A stretch of 32,741 nucleotides of DNA, from the NCBI GenBank assembly GCA_035315345.1, contig DATFYA010000203.1:1-32741 (forward strand), read 5' to 3'. The notes beneath the pieces are model-generated. The model made no database searches. It was not told the DNA's origin and saw only the letters and a list, made by a program, of their open reading frames with translations. Numbering within the stretch: the first letter of the stretch is position 1; the number at the start of each line of letters is the position of its first letter. Below are positions 23,005-31,232 of this stretch, piece by piece. The translations under genes and the position numbers were made by a program. The DNA is from Candidatus Methylomirabilota bacterium (lineage in GTDB: Bacteria; Methylomirabilota; Methylomirabilia; Rokubacteriales; CSP1-6).

Positions 23005-23676
23005 CTAGGGCAGGATCACGTGCTCGGTGGTGATGATGATCGGCAGCGCGCCCGGCGCGATGAAGTGCGGCTCGTCGGCCCGCACGAGCGCGTACTGGGC
23101 GGTGCCGGCGGAGGCGCGCATCGCCTGGGTGTCGTCGAACCACGTGATGGCCACGCCGTCGTAGGCGGGCGTCCGTCCCCGCTCGTAGGCGGAGGCGCGC
23201 GTGTGGCTCTGCACGTAGCGGCGGATCATGGGGATCTGGGCGGCCAGTGGACCGTGGATGTCTCGCCAGTAGCGCTGGAACTCCGCCACCGCGAGACCGG
23301 GCTTGCGGGTGACGAGCTCCACGTTCTTGGCGGCCCCGGCCGGCACCGGCTCGTTCTTGATGACGTGCTCGTCGGTGGCGATCACCCGCGTCGCCGCGCG
23401 GTCGATGAAGCGCGCCTCGTCGGCCTCGACCGCCGCCATCTCCGGGCTGCCCCGCAACGCGTGCATCGCGCGGCCGTCGTCGAACCAGACCTCGGCGATG
23501 CCGTCCCAGACCGGCGTGCCCGTGCGATAGCCGGCCGGCCGCGTGTGCGACTGGACGTAGCGCCGGATGCCGGGCAAGCGCACCACCACCTCGGGATGAC
23601 GCTCGCGCCAGTAGGCCTGGAAATCCTCCACCGACATCCCGGGCCGGCGCTTGATGCAGGTGACGACCTTGATCAC
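23005..23676 (-). CDS. Tandem EthD-domain protein
   Basis: A 223-residue protein made of two EthD-like ferredoxin-fold domains. Each begins with a beta strand and a RRPGMSVEDFQAYWRERHP or RKPGLAVAEFQRYWRDIHG motif, continues with RYVQSHTR, and has DGIAEVWFDD or DGVAITWFDD near its middle. EthD was named from ethyl tert-butyl ether degradation and such domains often form dimeric barrels; a two-domain chain would be a fused dimer. It likely binds or converts an intermediate for the MmgE/PrpD and LLM enzymes downstream. The start is GTG 23676; it lies 32 bp after the dapL stop, and a frame open further upstream is an artefact of high GC. Confidence 0.88.
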   Translation of the reverse strand: MIKVVTCIKRRPGMSVEDFQAYWRERHPEVVVRLPGIRRYVQSHTRPAGYRTGTPVWDGIAEVWFDDGRAMHALRGSPEMAAVEADEARFIDRAATRVIATDEHVIKNEPVPAGAAKNVELVTRKPGLAVAEFQRYWRDIHGPLAAQIPMIRRYVQSHTRASAYERGRTPAYDGVAITWFDDTQAMRASAGTAQYALVRADEPHFIAPGALPIIITTEHVILP

Positions 23677-23708
23677 GGCGGGATGATAGCAGCCGGCGCG
23701 CGGAGCGG

Positions 23709-24944
23709 CTAGCCGCGCAGGCGCGTCGCGATGCGCTGGACGGCCTCGACGCTGTCGGCGTGGGAGCCGAAGGCGGTCACGCGGAAGTACCCCTCGCCGC
23801 TCGGGCCGAAGCCCGAGCCGGGCACGCCCACGACCTGCGCCTCGGCCAGGAGCCGGTCGAAGAAATCCCACGACGACGTGCCCGCCGGCGTCCGGATCCA
23901 GATGTAGGGCGCGTTCCGACCGCCGTACACCGTGAGGCCGGCCCGCTCCAGCCCTTCGCGCAGCGTGCGCGCGTTGTCCATGTAGGAGTCGACGAGCCCG
24001 CGCACCTGCTTCTGGCCCTCGGGGGTGTAGACCGCGGCGGCGGCCCGCTGCACGATGTACGGCGGGCCGTTCGACTTGGTCGCGGTGCGCCGCAGCCAGA
24101 GCTGGTTCAGGCTGGCCGCCGCGCCGGCCGCGGTGCGGCCCTGCGCTTCGCGCGGCACCACCGTGTAGGCCATCCGCAGGCCGGTGAAGCCGGCGCTCTT
24201 GGAGAAGCTGCGCGACTCGATCGCGACCGCGCGCGCCCCCTCGATCTCGTAGATCGACCGCGGCACGTCGGGATCGCGGATGTAGGCCTCGTAGGCCGCG
24301 TCGTAGACGATCACCGCCTCGTGCGCGCGCGCGTAGTCCACCCAGCGGCGCAGCATCGCGCGGGTCATCACCGCGCCGGTCGGGTTGTTCGGGTAGCAGA
24401 GATAGATGAGGTCGACGGGCCGGTCGGGCAGCGCGGGCTGGAAGTCGTTCTCGGCGGTGCACGGCAGGTAGACGAAGCCGGGGTAGCGGCCGCTCGCGTC
24501 GGCGGGGCCGGAGCGCCCCGCGATGACATTGGCGTCGGCGTAGACCGGATAGGCCGGATCCATCAGGGCCACCACCGCGTCCGGCGCGAACAGCTCCTGG
24601 ATGTTGGCCGCGTCGCTCTTGCCGCCGTCGCTGACGAAGATCTCGTCGGGCGCGAGCGTCACGCCGCGGCTGCCGAAGTCGTGCTCGGCGATCGCGGCGC
24701 GGAGGAACTCGTAGCCCACGTAGGGCCCGTAGCCTCGGAGGGTCTCGGCCCGTGCCTGCTCCCGGGTGGCCGCCTGCAGGGCGTCCACCACCACCGGCGG
24801 CAGCGGCAGCGTGACGTCGCCGATGCCGAGATCGATCAGGCGGGCGTCGGGATGCGCGGCCCGGTACGCCTGGGTCCGCTTCTTGACCTCGGCGAAGAGG
24901 TAGCTCGCCTTGAGATTGAGGAACGCCTCGTTGATCCGCGGCAC
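23709..24944 (-). CDS. dapL: LL-diaminopimelate aminotransferase
   Basis: A 411-residue fold-type I PLP aminotransferase matching DapL, which makes LL-diaminopimelate from tetrahydrodipicolinate in one step for lysine and peptidoglycan. It starts PRINEAFLNLKASYLFAEV, typical of DapL, and has RLIDLGIGDVTLPLPP, LRGYGPYVGYEFLR, FVSDGGKSDAANIQELF, YPNNPTG (184-190), and SFSKSAGFTGLRM with the PLP-binding Lys249. The C-terminal GFGPSGEGYFRVTAFG is also diagnostic. The start is GTG 24944 behind AGGAGGAG, agreeing with family N-termini. DapL occurs in plants, cyanobacteria, Chlamydiae and several other phyla. It stands between the protease/Ig pair and the EthD operon, all on the same strand. Confidence 0.93.
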   Translation of the reverse strand: MPRINEAFLNLKASYLFAEVKKRTQAYRAAHPDARLIDLGIGDVTLPLPPVVVDALQAATREQARAETLRGYGPYVGYEFLRAAIAEHDFGSRGVTLAPDEIFVSDGGKSDAANIQELFAPDAVVALMDPAYPVYADANVIAGRSGPADASGRYPGFVYLPCTAENDFQPALPDRPVDLIYLCYPNNPTGAVMTRAMLRRWVDYARAHEAVIVYDAAYEAYIRDPDVPRSIYEIEGARAVAIESRSFSKSAGFTGLRMAYTVVPREAQGRTAAGAAASLNQLWLRRTATKSNGPPYIVQRAAAAVYTPEGQKQVRGLVDSYMDNARTLREGLERAGLTVYGGRNAPYIWIRTPAGTSSWDFFDRLLAEAQVVGVPGSGFGPSGEGYFRVTAFGSHADSVEAVQRIATRLRG

Positions 24945-24979
24945 GCCGGCTCCTCCTTCCTCGATGCTCGACCGCCCGG

Positions 24980-25903
24980 TCAGGACGCCGTTTCGGGACG
25001 GGAGCGGGCCCCCCCGGAGACGGTGATGGTGACGGTCTCCGTCCCGACCCGACCGTTCTCTCCGGCCGCGAGCGTGATGCGGTGCTGGCCCTCGGACAGC
25101 CGATCGACCCGCACACTGGCTCCCCGCCCGAGGTCGCCATCGAGCGACGACGTCCAGCGGAGGTGGTCCCGCTCGACCCGGGATTCCTCCATCCAGAAAC
25201 CCTGTCCGAGCAGCTGCATCGGTCCGCCGGCAGCCACCACGGCTCCGTCGACCGGCGCCACGATGAACGCCTGACACCGCTTGAGGGCCACCGCGAAGGG
25301 CGGGCTCTCGACCGTGGTGGTATCGACGCCGTCCGTCGCGACGACCGCGACGAGGCATCGCTCGCCCCCCGGCAGCTGATCGAAGTCGACCGTGGCGTCG
25401 CGCGCCTCGGTGCGCCATCCCACCCGCTGCCAGCGCCGGCCCCCGTCGTGGCTGTACCGCAGCAAGAACTGGAGCGCGGCATCGCGAGGGGACCGTGCCT
25501 CCCAGGTCACGCGGTGCCGCCCGTGGATCTCGTCCGGCGGCCGCCAGGTCAACGCAACCTCGGGAGGCCGCTCCGCGCGCCGGATCTCGAGCACGACGCG
25601 GTCCCGGTGCGTGAAGCGCACCGCGCGCGTGTCGGGGTGAAACGGCACCCAGCCGCGCACCGCCTCCGTTGCCGGCCGGCCGTCGTAGGTGCACGGCGAG
25701 TAGACCCGCAGCGGGTAGCGGCCCAGCGACTCTCCCCTCTCGGTGAGCAGCTCGGCGGCGAGCGGGCTGTCGCCGACCCCCTCGCGGTCGCTCCACGGCG
25801 CCTGGGTGGTGAGATAGCACGGCCGCAGATGGAGCCGCCCGTCTCGGTACAGGCGACCGATCACGCGCAGGTAGCGGACCGCCGCGGACTCACCCGCCGG
25901 CAT
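24980..25903 (-). CDS. Ig-fold (FN3/PKD-like) partner protein of the metzincin gene
   Basis: This 307-residue protein has no family that I can name as a whole. Its second third looks like an FN3-type beta-sandwich: PPEVALTWRPPDE, LQFLLRYSHDGGRRWQRVGW, CLVAVVATDGVDTTTVESPPF. The last third (about 215-298) resembles PKD/Ig-like domains: VDGAVVAAGGPMQLLGQGF, LRWTSSLDGDLGRG, LSEGQHRITLAAGENGRVG. The first third holds YLTTQAPWSDREGVGDSPLA and a YSPCTYDGRPA stretch. There is no signal peptide or transmembrane helix. It starts one base after the protease stop (TGACATG), so the two are coupled. A structural or adhesive partner of the protease is likely but not shown. Confidence 0.7.
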   Translation of the reverse strand: MPAGESAAVRYLRVIGRLYRDGRLHLRPCYLTTQAPWSDREGVGDSPLAAELLTERGESLGRYPLRVYSPCTYDGRPATEAVRGWVPFHPDTRAVRFTHRDRVVLEIRRAERPPEVALTWRPPDEIHGRHRVTWEARSPRDAALQFLLRYSHDGGRRWQRVGWRTEARDATVDFDQLPGGERCLVAVVATDGVDTTTVESPPFAVALKRCQAFIVAPVDGAVVAAGGPMQLLGQGFWMEESRVERDHLRWTSSLDGDLGRGASVRVDRLSEGQHRITLAAGENGRVGTETVTITVSGGARSRPETAS

Positions 25904-25904
25904 G

Positions 25905-28646
25905 TCAGGCCAGCCCTTGCACGGAGCGTTGCCACGTCACGGTCGATGGCCAGAGCCCGTTGCCCGCGCAATAGCCCATCAGCTCGCCGGTGATCGTATC
26001 GACGACGGGCGTCATCGCGTAGACGTCGACCCCGGTCTCCTCGATGTAGGCGGGCAGGCCCGGATCGATGTCGTCGGGGCCTCCCGCCGGGCAATTCGCG
26101 TGGTGCATGCCAAAGGTGTGACCCAGCTCGTGCGCGAACACCTCCGGTCGACCGGCCACGCAGGCCATCACCAGGTAGTCGTTGCTCAGGGGCCACGGCC
26201 GATCGGTCGTCTCCGAGCGGGCCGAGCCCTTCGTGGTGAAGGAATCGATGCCCGGCCGGAACGCGGGAAGCAGCCCCACCCAGCGATGGTCCCAGGAATC
26301 GTCGGCGTCGCCCGCCACGTCGTCGAGGTCCTCGAGCAGATCGTCCCAGCCGTCGCCGGTGCCCAGATCGCGGTCCACGGTGACGACGGTGTAGCCGGGA
26401 TGAACGCGGATCTCCCATCCGTCGTCGGCGACCGGGAAGCGGGCGATGGCACCCTGGAGCGCGGTCTGCCACTCGGCCACCGTCGGGGCGGGCAGGTTGC
26501 GCCAGTCGTCCGCCAGCATGATCCGGACGAGGCTCACCTTCTTCAGCGGCTCGAACTTCACGTGGACCGTGCGGACCGCGGTGCAGTTCGGTCCGTCCTC
26601 GACCCCCGCGGGAAACGTCTCGACCCGGACGTTGACGTCGAGCCGGAGATCGCCGAACAGGTGCTCGGTGGGCAGCAGGAAGTTCAGCGAGCCGCCCAGG
26701 GCGTACCGCGCAGTGGGGAAGAAGGTGGCGATGGTGGTATAGGGACTGTTCAATGCCGGCACGGTCGCGAGATGCTGATTGTCCCGCCAGAGGCTGATGG
26801 TTCCCGTGACCCCGGGCAGCGTGGAGGAGCTTCCCGCGAACCCGAAGAGGCCGAGGCCGGCATCCAGGTACACCCGCACCAGCGTGCGCCGTCTCGCCCC
26901 GAGGCGGAGGCTGTTGTCCAGGCGCTGAATGGCTTGCGTCACCTCGACTCCGAGCACGCGGAGCGCCGGCTGCTTCACGACGAGGACGCTCAGGGTCTCG
27001 CGAGATGTGCCGCAATCGTTCGTGGCGCTGGCCTCCGCCTGCAGCGTGGTCGGGGCGCTGACCGACGGAGCGGTGAAGGTCACCGCGTGCACGCCTCCGG
27101 GAAGCGCGCCCGTGTCGAACACGACGGCGCCGCCGTTGCGCACGACCACCTGGGTGGTCACGCCCGGTCCCACGCTCGACGCGAAGGTGACGGACACGCC
27201 GGCTCCGGGCTCGACGGAGATCGCGGACGAGACGCCGTCGATCTTGAAGTCGAGGATCGCGGGCACCCCGCCCGCGAAGAACGGCAGCGTGCGACCCAGC
27301 CGGTAGATCGACCAGATGCGCCCGCACAGGCAGAGGCTGCCCTCGTAGATCGAGAGCCGGATCACGCCCGGCCCGGCGCCCGCCGGCACCCGGACGCGGA
27401 TGGCGGTGTCCGACCACGCCAGGACATCGGTGGCGACGACCCCGTCGCCCTTGCCCGGGAACACCACCGACCCCGTCACGCCGAAGTTGACACCGCCCAG
27501 CACCACGACCTCCCCCGGGCACGCCGACGGGTCGTCGATCGTGCGGATCTCGTACTGCGGCAGCGTCCTCTTGCGCTCGGCCACCTGCGCCAGCGCGCCG
27601 ATGAGGCACTTCTCCTCCTCGCTCGGCATCTGGTTGAGCGGCGGCTTGAAGTCCGGCACGAGATCGCCCAGCTTCCCGGGGATCTTGCCTTTCGGGCGGG
27701 GCACCTTGCCCCAGCCCGGCGGCAGTCCCGGTCCCAGCGGAAGACCCGGCGGCCCCGAAGGCAATCCCGGCATGGCGGGGGGCAGCCCCCAGCCCGGGCC
27801 CGGGCCGCCCATGAGGGGCTTCATCGCGCCGGTCGCGCCGGTGGTGGAGGCGCGCAGCAACAGGTCGATCCACGGGCTGGACCACAGCACGGCGGCGAGG
27901 CCGTTCAGCGCGGCCCGGATCTCCGCCGGATCCTCCACGGCCCAGACCACCGCCGCGGCGATCTGGGCCAGCCCGACGCGATCGAGGATGCGCTGGGCGT
28001 CCGGACGCTCGCTCTCCACGTCGTCGGCGGCGCGCTCCGACCCGGCGTCATCGTCTTGCCCGAGGCTCGGTCCGGCTCCCAGCGACAGGAGCGCGGCTCG
28101 CAACCGGTCCCCGGCCTCCATGTCGCCGGCGAGCACGCCGCGGGCGTCCGCCATCAGTCCATCGGCCCACGCCAGGGGCCGGATCGCCTGCTCCAGGGCG
28201 TCCGTCGCCTCCACGTCCAGCGTCCCCTCGCGGATCAACGCGCTCACGTGCCCTCGCAGCGCCGCCGCCGAGGCGCGCACGAGCAGGGCGGGCGGGGCAT
28301 GCTCGCGCCGGACCGGGACCGCCCGCTGAAGCACCGCGCGGGGTACGCGCACGCGCAGCGCCTGCACCGGCTCGCGCACCTCGACCACGGATTCGCCGAG
28401 GCGCGCGCCGCCCGCGTCCTGCACCAGCACGTGCAGCGACACGGGAACCGGCAGGCCCACCTCCAGGCGGAACTCGCCGAACTTCGTCGTGGTGGTCTCG
28501 GCGACCACCGCGTCCGATCGAGGCACGAGGGCGCGCACCAGGAGGATGGGATGAGCGTCCATCCCGTCTTCGTCCGCCACGACGTGACCGCTGATGGCGG
28601 TGATGAGGCGCTGGTACCGGATCGCGAAGCATTCCCTGAAGATCAC
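25905..28646 (-). CDS. Large multidomain metzincin-type zinc metalloprotease
   Basis: A 913-residue protein. Order: N-terminal carboxypeptidase-regulatory-like sandwich (about 15-75, ISGHVVADEDGMDAHPILL); helical region (120-265); Gly/Pro-rich linker (267-328, PGPGWGLPPAMPG and repeats); an IPT/TIG-like domain (364-434, CPGEVVVLGGVNFGVTGSVVF); a further Ig-like domain; and a C-terminal protease with HELGHTFGMHH (839-849), the HExxHxxGxxH zinc motif of metzincins. The Met-turn is GELMGYC with Met890. No Sec signal or transmembrane helix is visible, unusual for a secreted protease. It starts with GTG 28646, overlapping the 37-codon gene by 4 nt behind GGAGGAGG. The substrate is unknown. Confidence 0.82.
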   Translation of the reverse strand: MIFRECFAIRYQRLITAISGHVVADEDGMDAHPILLVRALVPRSDAVVAETTTTKFGEFRLEVGLPVPVSLHVLVQDAGGARLGESVVEVREPVQALRVRVPRAVLQRAVPVRREHAPPALLVRASAAALRGHVSALIREGTLDVEATDALEQAIRPLAWADGLMADARGVLAGDMEAGDRLRAALLSLGAGPSLGQDDDAGSERAADDVESERPDAQRILDRVGLAQIAAAVVWAVEDPAEIRAALNGLAAVLWSSPWIDLLLRASTTGATGAMKPLMGGPGPGWGLPPAMPGLPSGPPGLPLGPGLPPGWGKVPRPKGKIPGKLGDLVPDFKPPLNQMPSEEEKCLIGALAQVAERKRTLPQYEIRTIDDPSACPGEVVVLGGVNFGVTGSVVFPGKGDGVVATDVLAWSDTAIRVRVPAGAGPGVIRLSIYEGSLCLCGRIWSIYRLGRTLPFFAGGVPAILDFKIDGVSSAISVEPGAGVSVTFASSVGPGVTTQVVVRNGGAVVFDTGALPGGVHAVTFTAPSVSAPTTLQAEASATNDCGTSRETLSVLVVKQPALRVLGVEVTQAIQRLDNSLRLGARRRTLVRVYLDAGLGLFGFAGSSSTLPGVTGTISLWRDNQHLATVPALNSPYTTIATFFPTARYALGGSLNFLLPTEHLFGDLRLDVNVRVETFPAGVEDGPNCTAVRTVHVKFEPLKKVSLVRIMLADDWRNLPAPTVAEWQTALQGAIARFPVADDGWEIRVHPGYTVVTVDRDLGTGDGWDDLLEDLDDVAGDADDSWDHRWVGLLPAFRPGIDSFTTKGSARSETTDRPWPLSNDYLVMACVAGRPEVFAHELGHTFGMHHANCPAGGPDDIDPGLPAYIEETGVDVYAMTPVVDTITGELMGYCAGNGLWPSTVTWQRSVQGLA

Positions 28647-28756
28647 GCGCCACCTCCTCCGCGTCGCATCGTGAACGCGACGGCAGCATGAAGGTGCGAC
28701 GTGGACGCGTCAACGAAAAAATCGTCGCGCAGCATGTCGACCAGGTTCTCGGCCAT
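28643..28756 (-). CDS. 37-residue leader gene overlapping the metalloprotease
   Basis: ATG 28756 opens 37 codons that stop at 28643-28645, overlapping the protease start in a GTGA (28643-28646). AAAGGAC lies before the ATG. The peptide starts MAENLVDMLRDDFFVDA, acidic and amphipathic, and ends in a Gly run that is encoded by the protease's own Shine-Dalgarno (GGAGGAGG). There is no signal peptide and no family I recognise. The 4-nt overlap is strong evidence of real translation and coupling. It may be a leader that sets protease expression, an inhibitor or propeptide-like partner, or a small substrate; the sequence does not decide between these. Confidence 0.6.
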   Translation of the reverse strand: MAENLVDMLRDDFFVDASTSHLHAAVAFTMRRGGGGA

Positions 28757-28853
28757 GGCGTCGTCCTTTCCGGGCCGGCACGCTTCCGTGCCGACCGTGC
28801 GGCTCCCGGTCGAGCGACGCGACTCTAGACATCGGTCGAGACGGGATCCATCG

Positions 28854-28898
28854 GACCTTGGGCTATCGGACCTTGGCCGATCGGCGGTGAGACCTTGG
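28854..28898. repeat. Three GACCTTGG direct repeats before the metalloprotease operon
   Basis: GACCTTGG occurs at 28854-28861, 28869-28876 and 28891-28898; the first two copies are part of a longer ATCGGACCTTGG. They lie about 100-140 bp upstream of the 37-codon gene, in the 171-bp gap where its promoter must be. Start-to-start spacings are 15 and 22 bp. A regulator-binding array is a plausible reading. Confidence 0.45.
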
Positions 28899-28927
28899 GC
28901 CTAGGAAAGAAGGTGGCGGGGACGCGG

Positions 28928-29101
28928 TCAGTGCTCGACGACCGACCGCAGCTCGGTGATCTTCCACGCGCCGCCGATCTGCTCGGCGATGGCGACGACC
29001 ACGTCGTGCGGCGCGTTCCGGAAGCGTCCCATCGCGGCGTCCCGATTGCCGCCGGCCGCCACGAGCACCAGCGCGGGGCCTTTCGCGCCGAGCGGCCTCA
29101 T
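28928..29101 (-). CDS. Small hypothetical protein, start uncertain
   Basis: From ATG 29101 a 57-residue protein reads RPLGAKGPALVLVAAGGNRD, then RFRNAPHDVVVAIAEQIGG and AWKITELRSVVEH, ending at 28928. It has the composition of a folded domain, with alternating beta-like (ALVLVAAGG, VVVAI) and helical parts, and no membrane segment or signal. I do not recognise it. The same frame stays open far upstream on this strand (to 31378) with coding-like residues just before the ATG, so the true start may be earlier, or the gene may be a truncated copy. No Shine-Dalgarno is obvious. It lies between the protease operon promoter and the divergent formate dehydrogenase gene. Confidence 0.45.
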   Translation of the reverse strand: MRPLGAKGPALVLVAAGGNRDAAMGRFRNAPHDVVVAIAEQIGGAWKITELRSVVEH

Positions 29102-29263
29102 CGCATGGACGAGGCCGTCGGCGACCGTGGGCGCGATCGGCGCCCGGCGCGGATGGCGACGGATGATTTGACGTTTTTCCGCGCGCCATAGTATCGTCGG
29201 ACCTGCCCAACACCGGCCTCGGGACGACTCCCCGGTGGGGTGTTCCACGATGGAGTGGACCAG

Positions 29264-31168
29264 ATGTCTCACCGCTATCACCGGCTCACCCAGCCACTGA
29301 TCCGGGAACGCCGCGGCCCCTCCGGGTTCCGCTCCGCGACCTGGGAGGAGGCGCTCGACCGGGCCGCCGCCGGCCTGCGGCGCGTGGTCGCCGACCACGG
29401 GCCCCACGCGTTCGGGCTCTTCAGCTGCTCGAAGAGCACGAACGAGGTGAACTACGTCGCCCAGAAGTTCGCGCGCACCGTCGTCGGCAGCAACAACATC
29501 GACAGCTGCAACCGCACGTGACACGCCCCCAGCGTCGCCGGGCTGGCGACGGTGTTCGGGGCGGGCGGGGGAACCAGCTCGTACCGGGAGATCGAGGAGA
29601 CCGATCTCATCCTCCTCTGGGGCTCGAACGCGCGGGAGACGCACCCGATCTTCTTCCATCACCTGCTCAAGGGCCTCCGCCACGGCGCGCGCCTCTTCGC
29701 CATCGACCCGCGTCGGACCAGCTCCGCGCAGTGGGCGGAGCGCTGGGCGGCCCTCGACGTGGGCTCGGACATCGCGCTGGCCAACGCGATGGGCCGCGAG
29801 ATCATCGCGGCCGGGCTCGAGCACCGCGAGTTCATCGCGAGCGCGACCGAGGGGTTCGAGGCATACCGGGCCGCGGTCGAGCCCTGCACCCTCGCCTGGG
29901 CCGAGCGTGAGACCGGGGTGCCCGCCGAGCTGATCCATACCATGGCCCACGCCTACGCGCGGGCCGGCCGCGCCATGATCTGCTGGACGCTCGGCATCAC
30001 CGAGCACCACAACGCGGTCGACAACGTGCTCGCGCTGGTCAACCTCTCGCTGCTGACCGGCCACGTGGGTCGCTACGGCAGCGGGCTCAATCCGCTCCGC
30101 GGGCAGAACAACGTCCAGGGCGGTGGCGACATGGGCGCCCTGCCCGACCGGCTCCCGGGCTTCCAGCACGTGGAGAACGACCCGCTGCGCGCGAAGTTCG
30201 ACCGCGCGTGGGGGACGGCGGTGCCGCCCGCGAAGGGCTGGCACCTGTCGGAGATGTTCGAGGCCATGGGGCGCGGCGCCCTGCGCGCGCTCTACGTCAT
30301 CGGGGAGAACCCGCTCCAGTCCGAGGCCGACCAGCACCACGCCCGGCACGTCCTCGAGGGACTGGACTGCCTGGTGGTGCAGGATCTGTTCTTCACGGGC
30401 ACCGCGGAGCTGGCCCACGTGGTCCTGCCGGCGAGCGCGGCGTGGTGCGAATCGGAGGGCACCGTGACCAACAGCGAGCGTCGGGTGCAGCGCGTGCGCC
30501 GCGCGCTCGACGCCCCGCCGGGCAGCCGCGACGACCTGGACATCCTCTTCGACCTGGCCCGGCGCCTGGGGCACGACTGGGGGCGGCCGGACGCCGAGAC
30601 GGTCTGGAACGAGCTGCGCAGCCTCTCGCCGATGCACGCGGGCATGAGCTACGCGCGCCTGGACAAGCACGGCGGGCTGCAGTGGCCGTGCTACGACGAG
30701 GAGCACCCGGGCGAGCTGTTCCTGCACAGCCGGCTGTGGGAGCGGCCGCTGCGGGGCCCGCGGGTGGCCTTCCAACCGGTCCAGCACGATCCACCGGTGG
30801 ACCGTCTCGACGACGAGTTCCCGGTGCGGTTGACCACCGGACGGCGGCTCGACGACTACAACACCGGCGTGCAGACGTCCGCCTACGCCTCGCCGCTGCG
30901 TCGCGGCGAGACCCTCGACGTCTCGCCCGAGGACGCCGACCGCTACGGCGTGCGCGAGGGTGAGGTGGTGCGCGTGCGCTCGCGCCGCGGCGCCGTGGAG
31001 GTGCCGGTGCGCCTCGACGACGGGCTCCGGCGCGGCCTGGCCTTCATGACGCTCCACTTCCAGGACGACGTGGCCACCAACCTGCTCACGATCGACGCGA
31101 CCGACCCCAAGTCGGGGACGGCCGAGTTCAAGGCGACCGCGATCCGCATCGAGCGCCTGGGGACCTGA
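29264..31168 (+). CDS. fdhA: Formate dehydrogenase catalytic subunit, selenocysteine-containing
   Basis: This molybdopterin-dependent formate dehydrogenase subunit (634 residues) oxidises formate to CO2. It reads through an in-frame TGA at 29519 (residue 86). The context NNIDSCNRT-U-HAPSVAGL matches NNVDCCARV-U-HGPSVAGL around the selenocysteine of E. coli FdhF. Molybdopterin motifs follow: LILLWGSNARETHPI, CWTLGITEHHNAVDNVLALVNLSLLTGHVG, GSGLNPLRGQNNVQGGGDMG, VIGENPLQSEAD, and FPVRLTTGRRLDDYNTG. The N-terminal Cys-rich [4Fe-4S] region found in most homologues is not seen before MSHRYHRLTQPLIRERRG. It is followed closely by a NuoE-NuoF fusion, so it is probably NAD-linked. Start ATG 29264 follows GGAGTGG; GTG 29240 is possible. 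Confidence 0.9.
29519..29521 (+). other. UGA selenocysteine codon
   Basis: This in-frame TGA falls exactly between NNIDSCNRT and HAPSVAGL, the position occupied by selenocysteine (or cysteine) in formate dehydrogenases, where it ligands the Mo/W. The frame is open before and after it in one continuous homologous protein. Reading it as stop would split the gene at its active site. Confidence 0.9.
29524..29563 (+). promoter_or_regulatory. Bacterial SECIS element in the coding sequence
   Basis: Directly after the UGA, CGTCGCC (29533-29539) and GGCGACG (29545-29551) pair perfectly around the loop GGGCT, and an outer stem CGCCCC (29524-29529) / GGGGCG (29558-29563) extends it. The apical stem begins 11 nt after the UGA, as in the SelB-binding SECIS hairpins of E. 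coli formate dehydrogenase mRNAs, and a G-rich loop is also shared. SelB should dock here with Sec-tRNA. Confidence 0.8.
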
Positions 31169-31232
31169 GCCGATCGACCTCAAGATCGTCGGTCCGAGCG
31201 TCACCGCCGCCGAGCGCGCCGCCATCGATGCC

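Noticed and set aside
21721-23712. 663-codon plus-strand frame opposite MmgE/PrpD and EthD
   Set aside because: Antisense shadow; both opposing genes have intact family motifs and ribosome sites.
29519-29521. Frameshift or nonsense mutation in formate dehydrogenase
   Set aside because: The frame is unchanged, the residue is the known Sec position and a SECIS-like hairpin follows.
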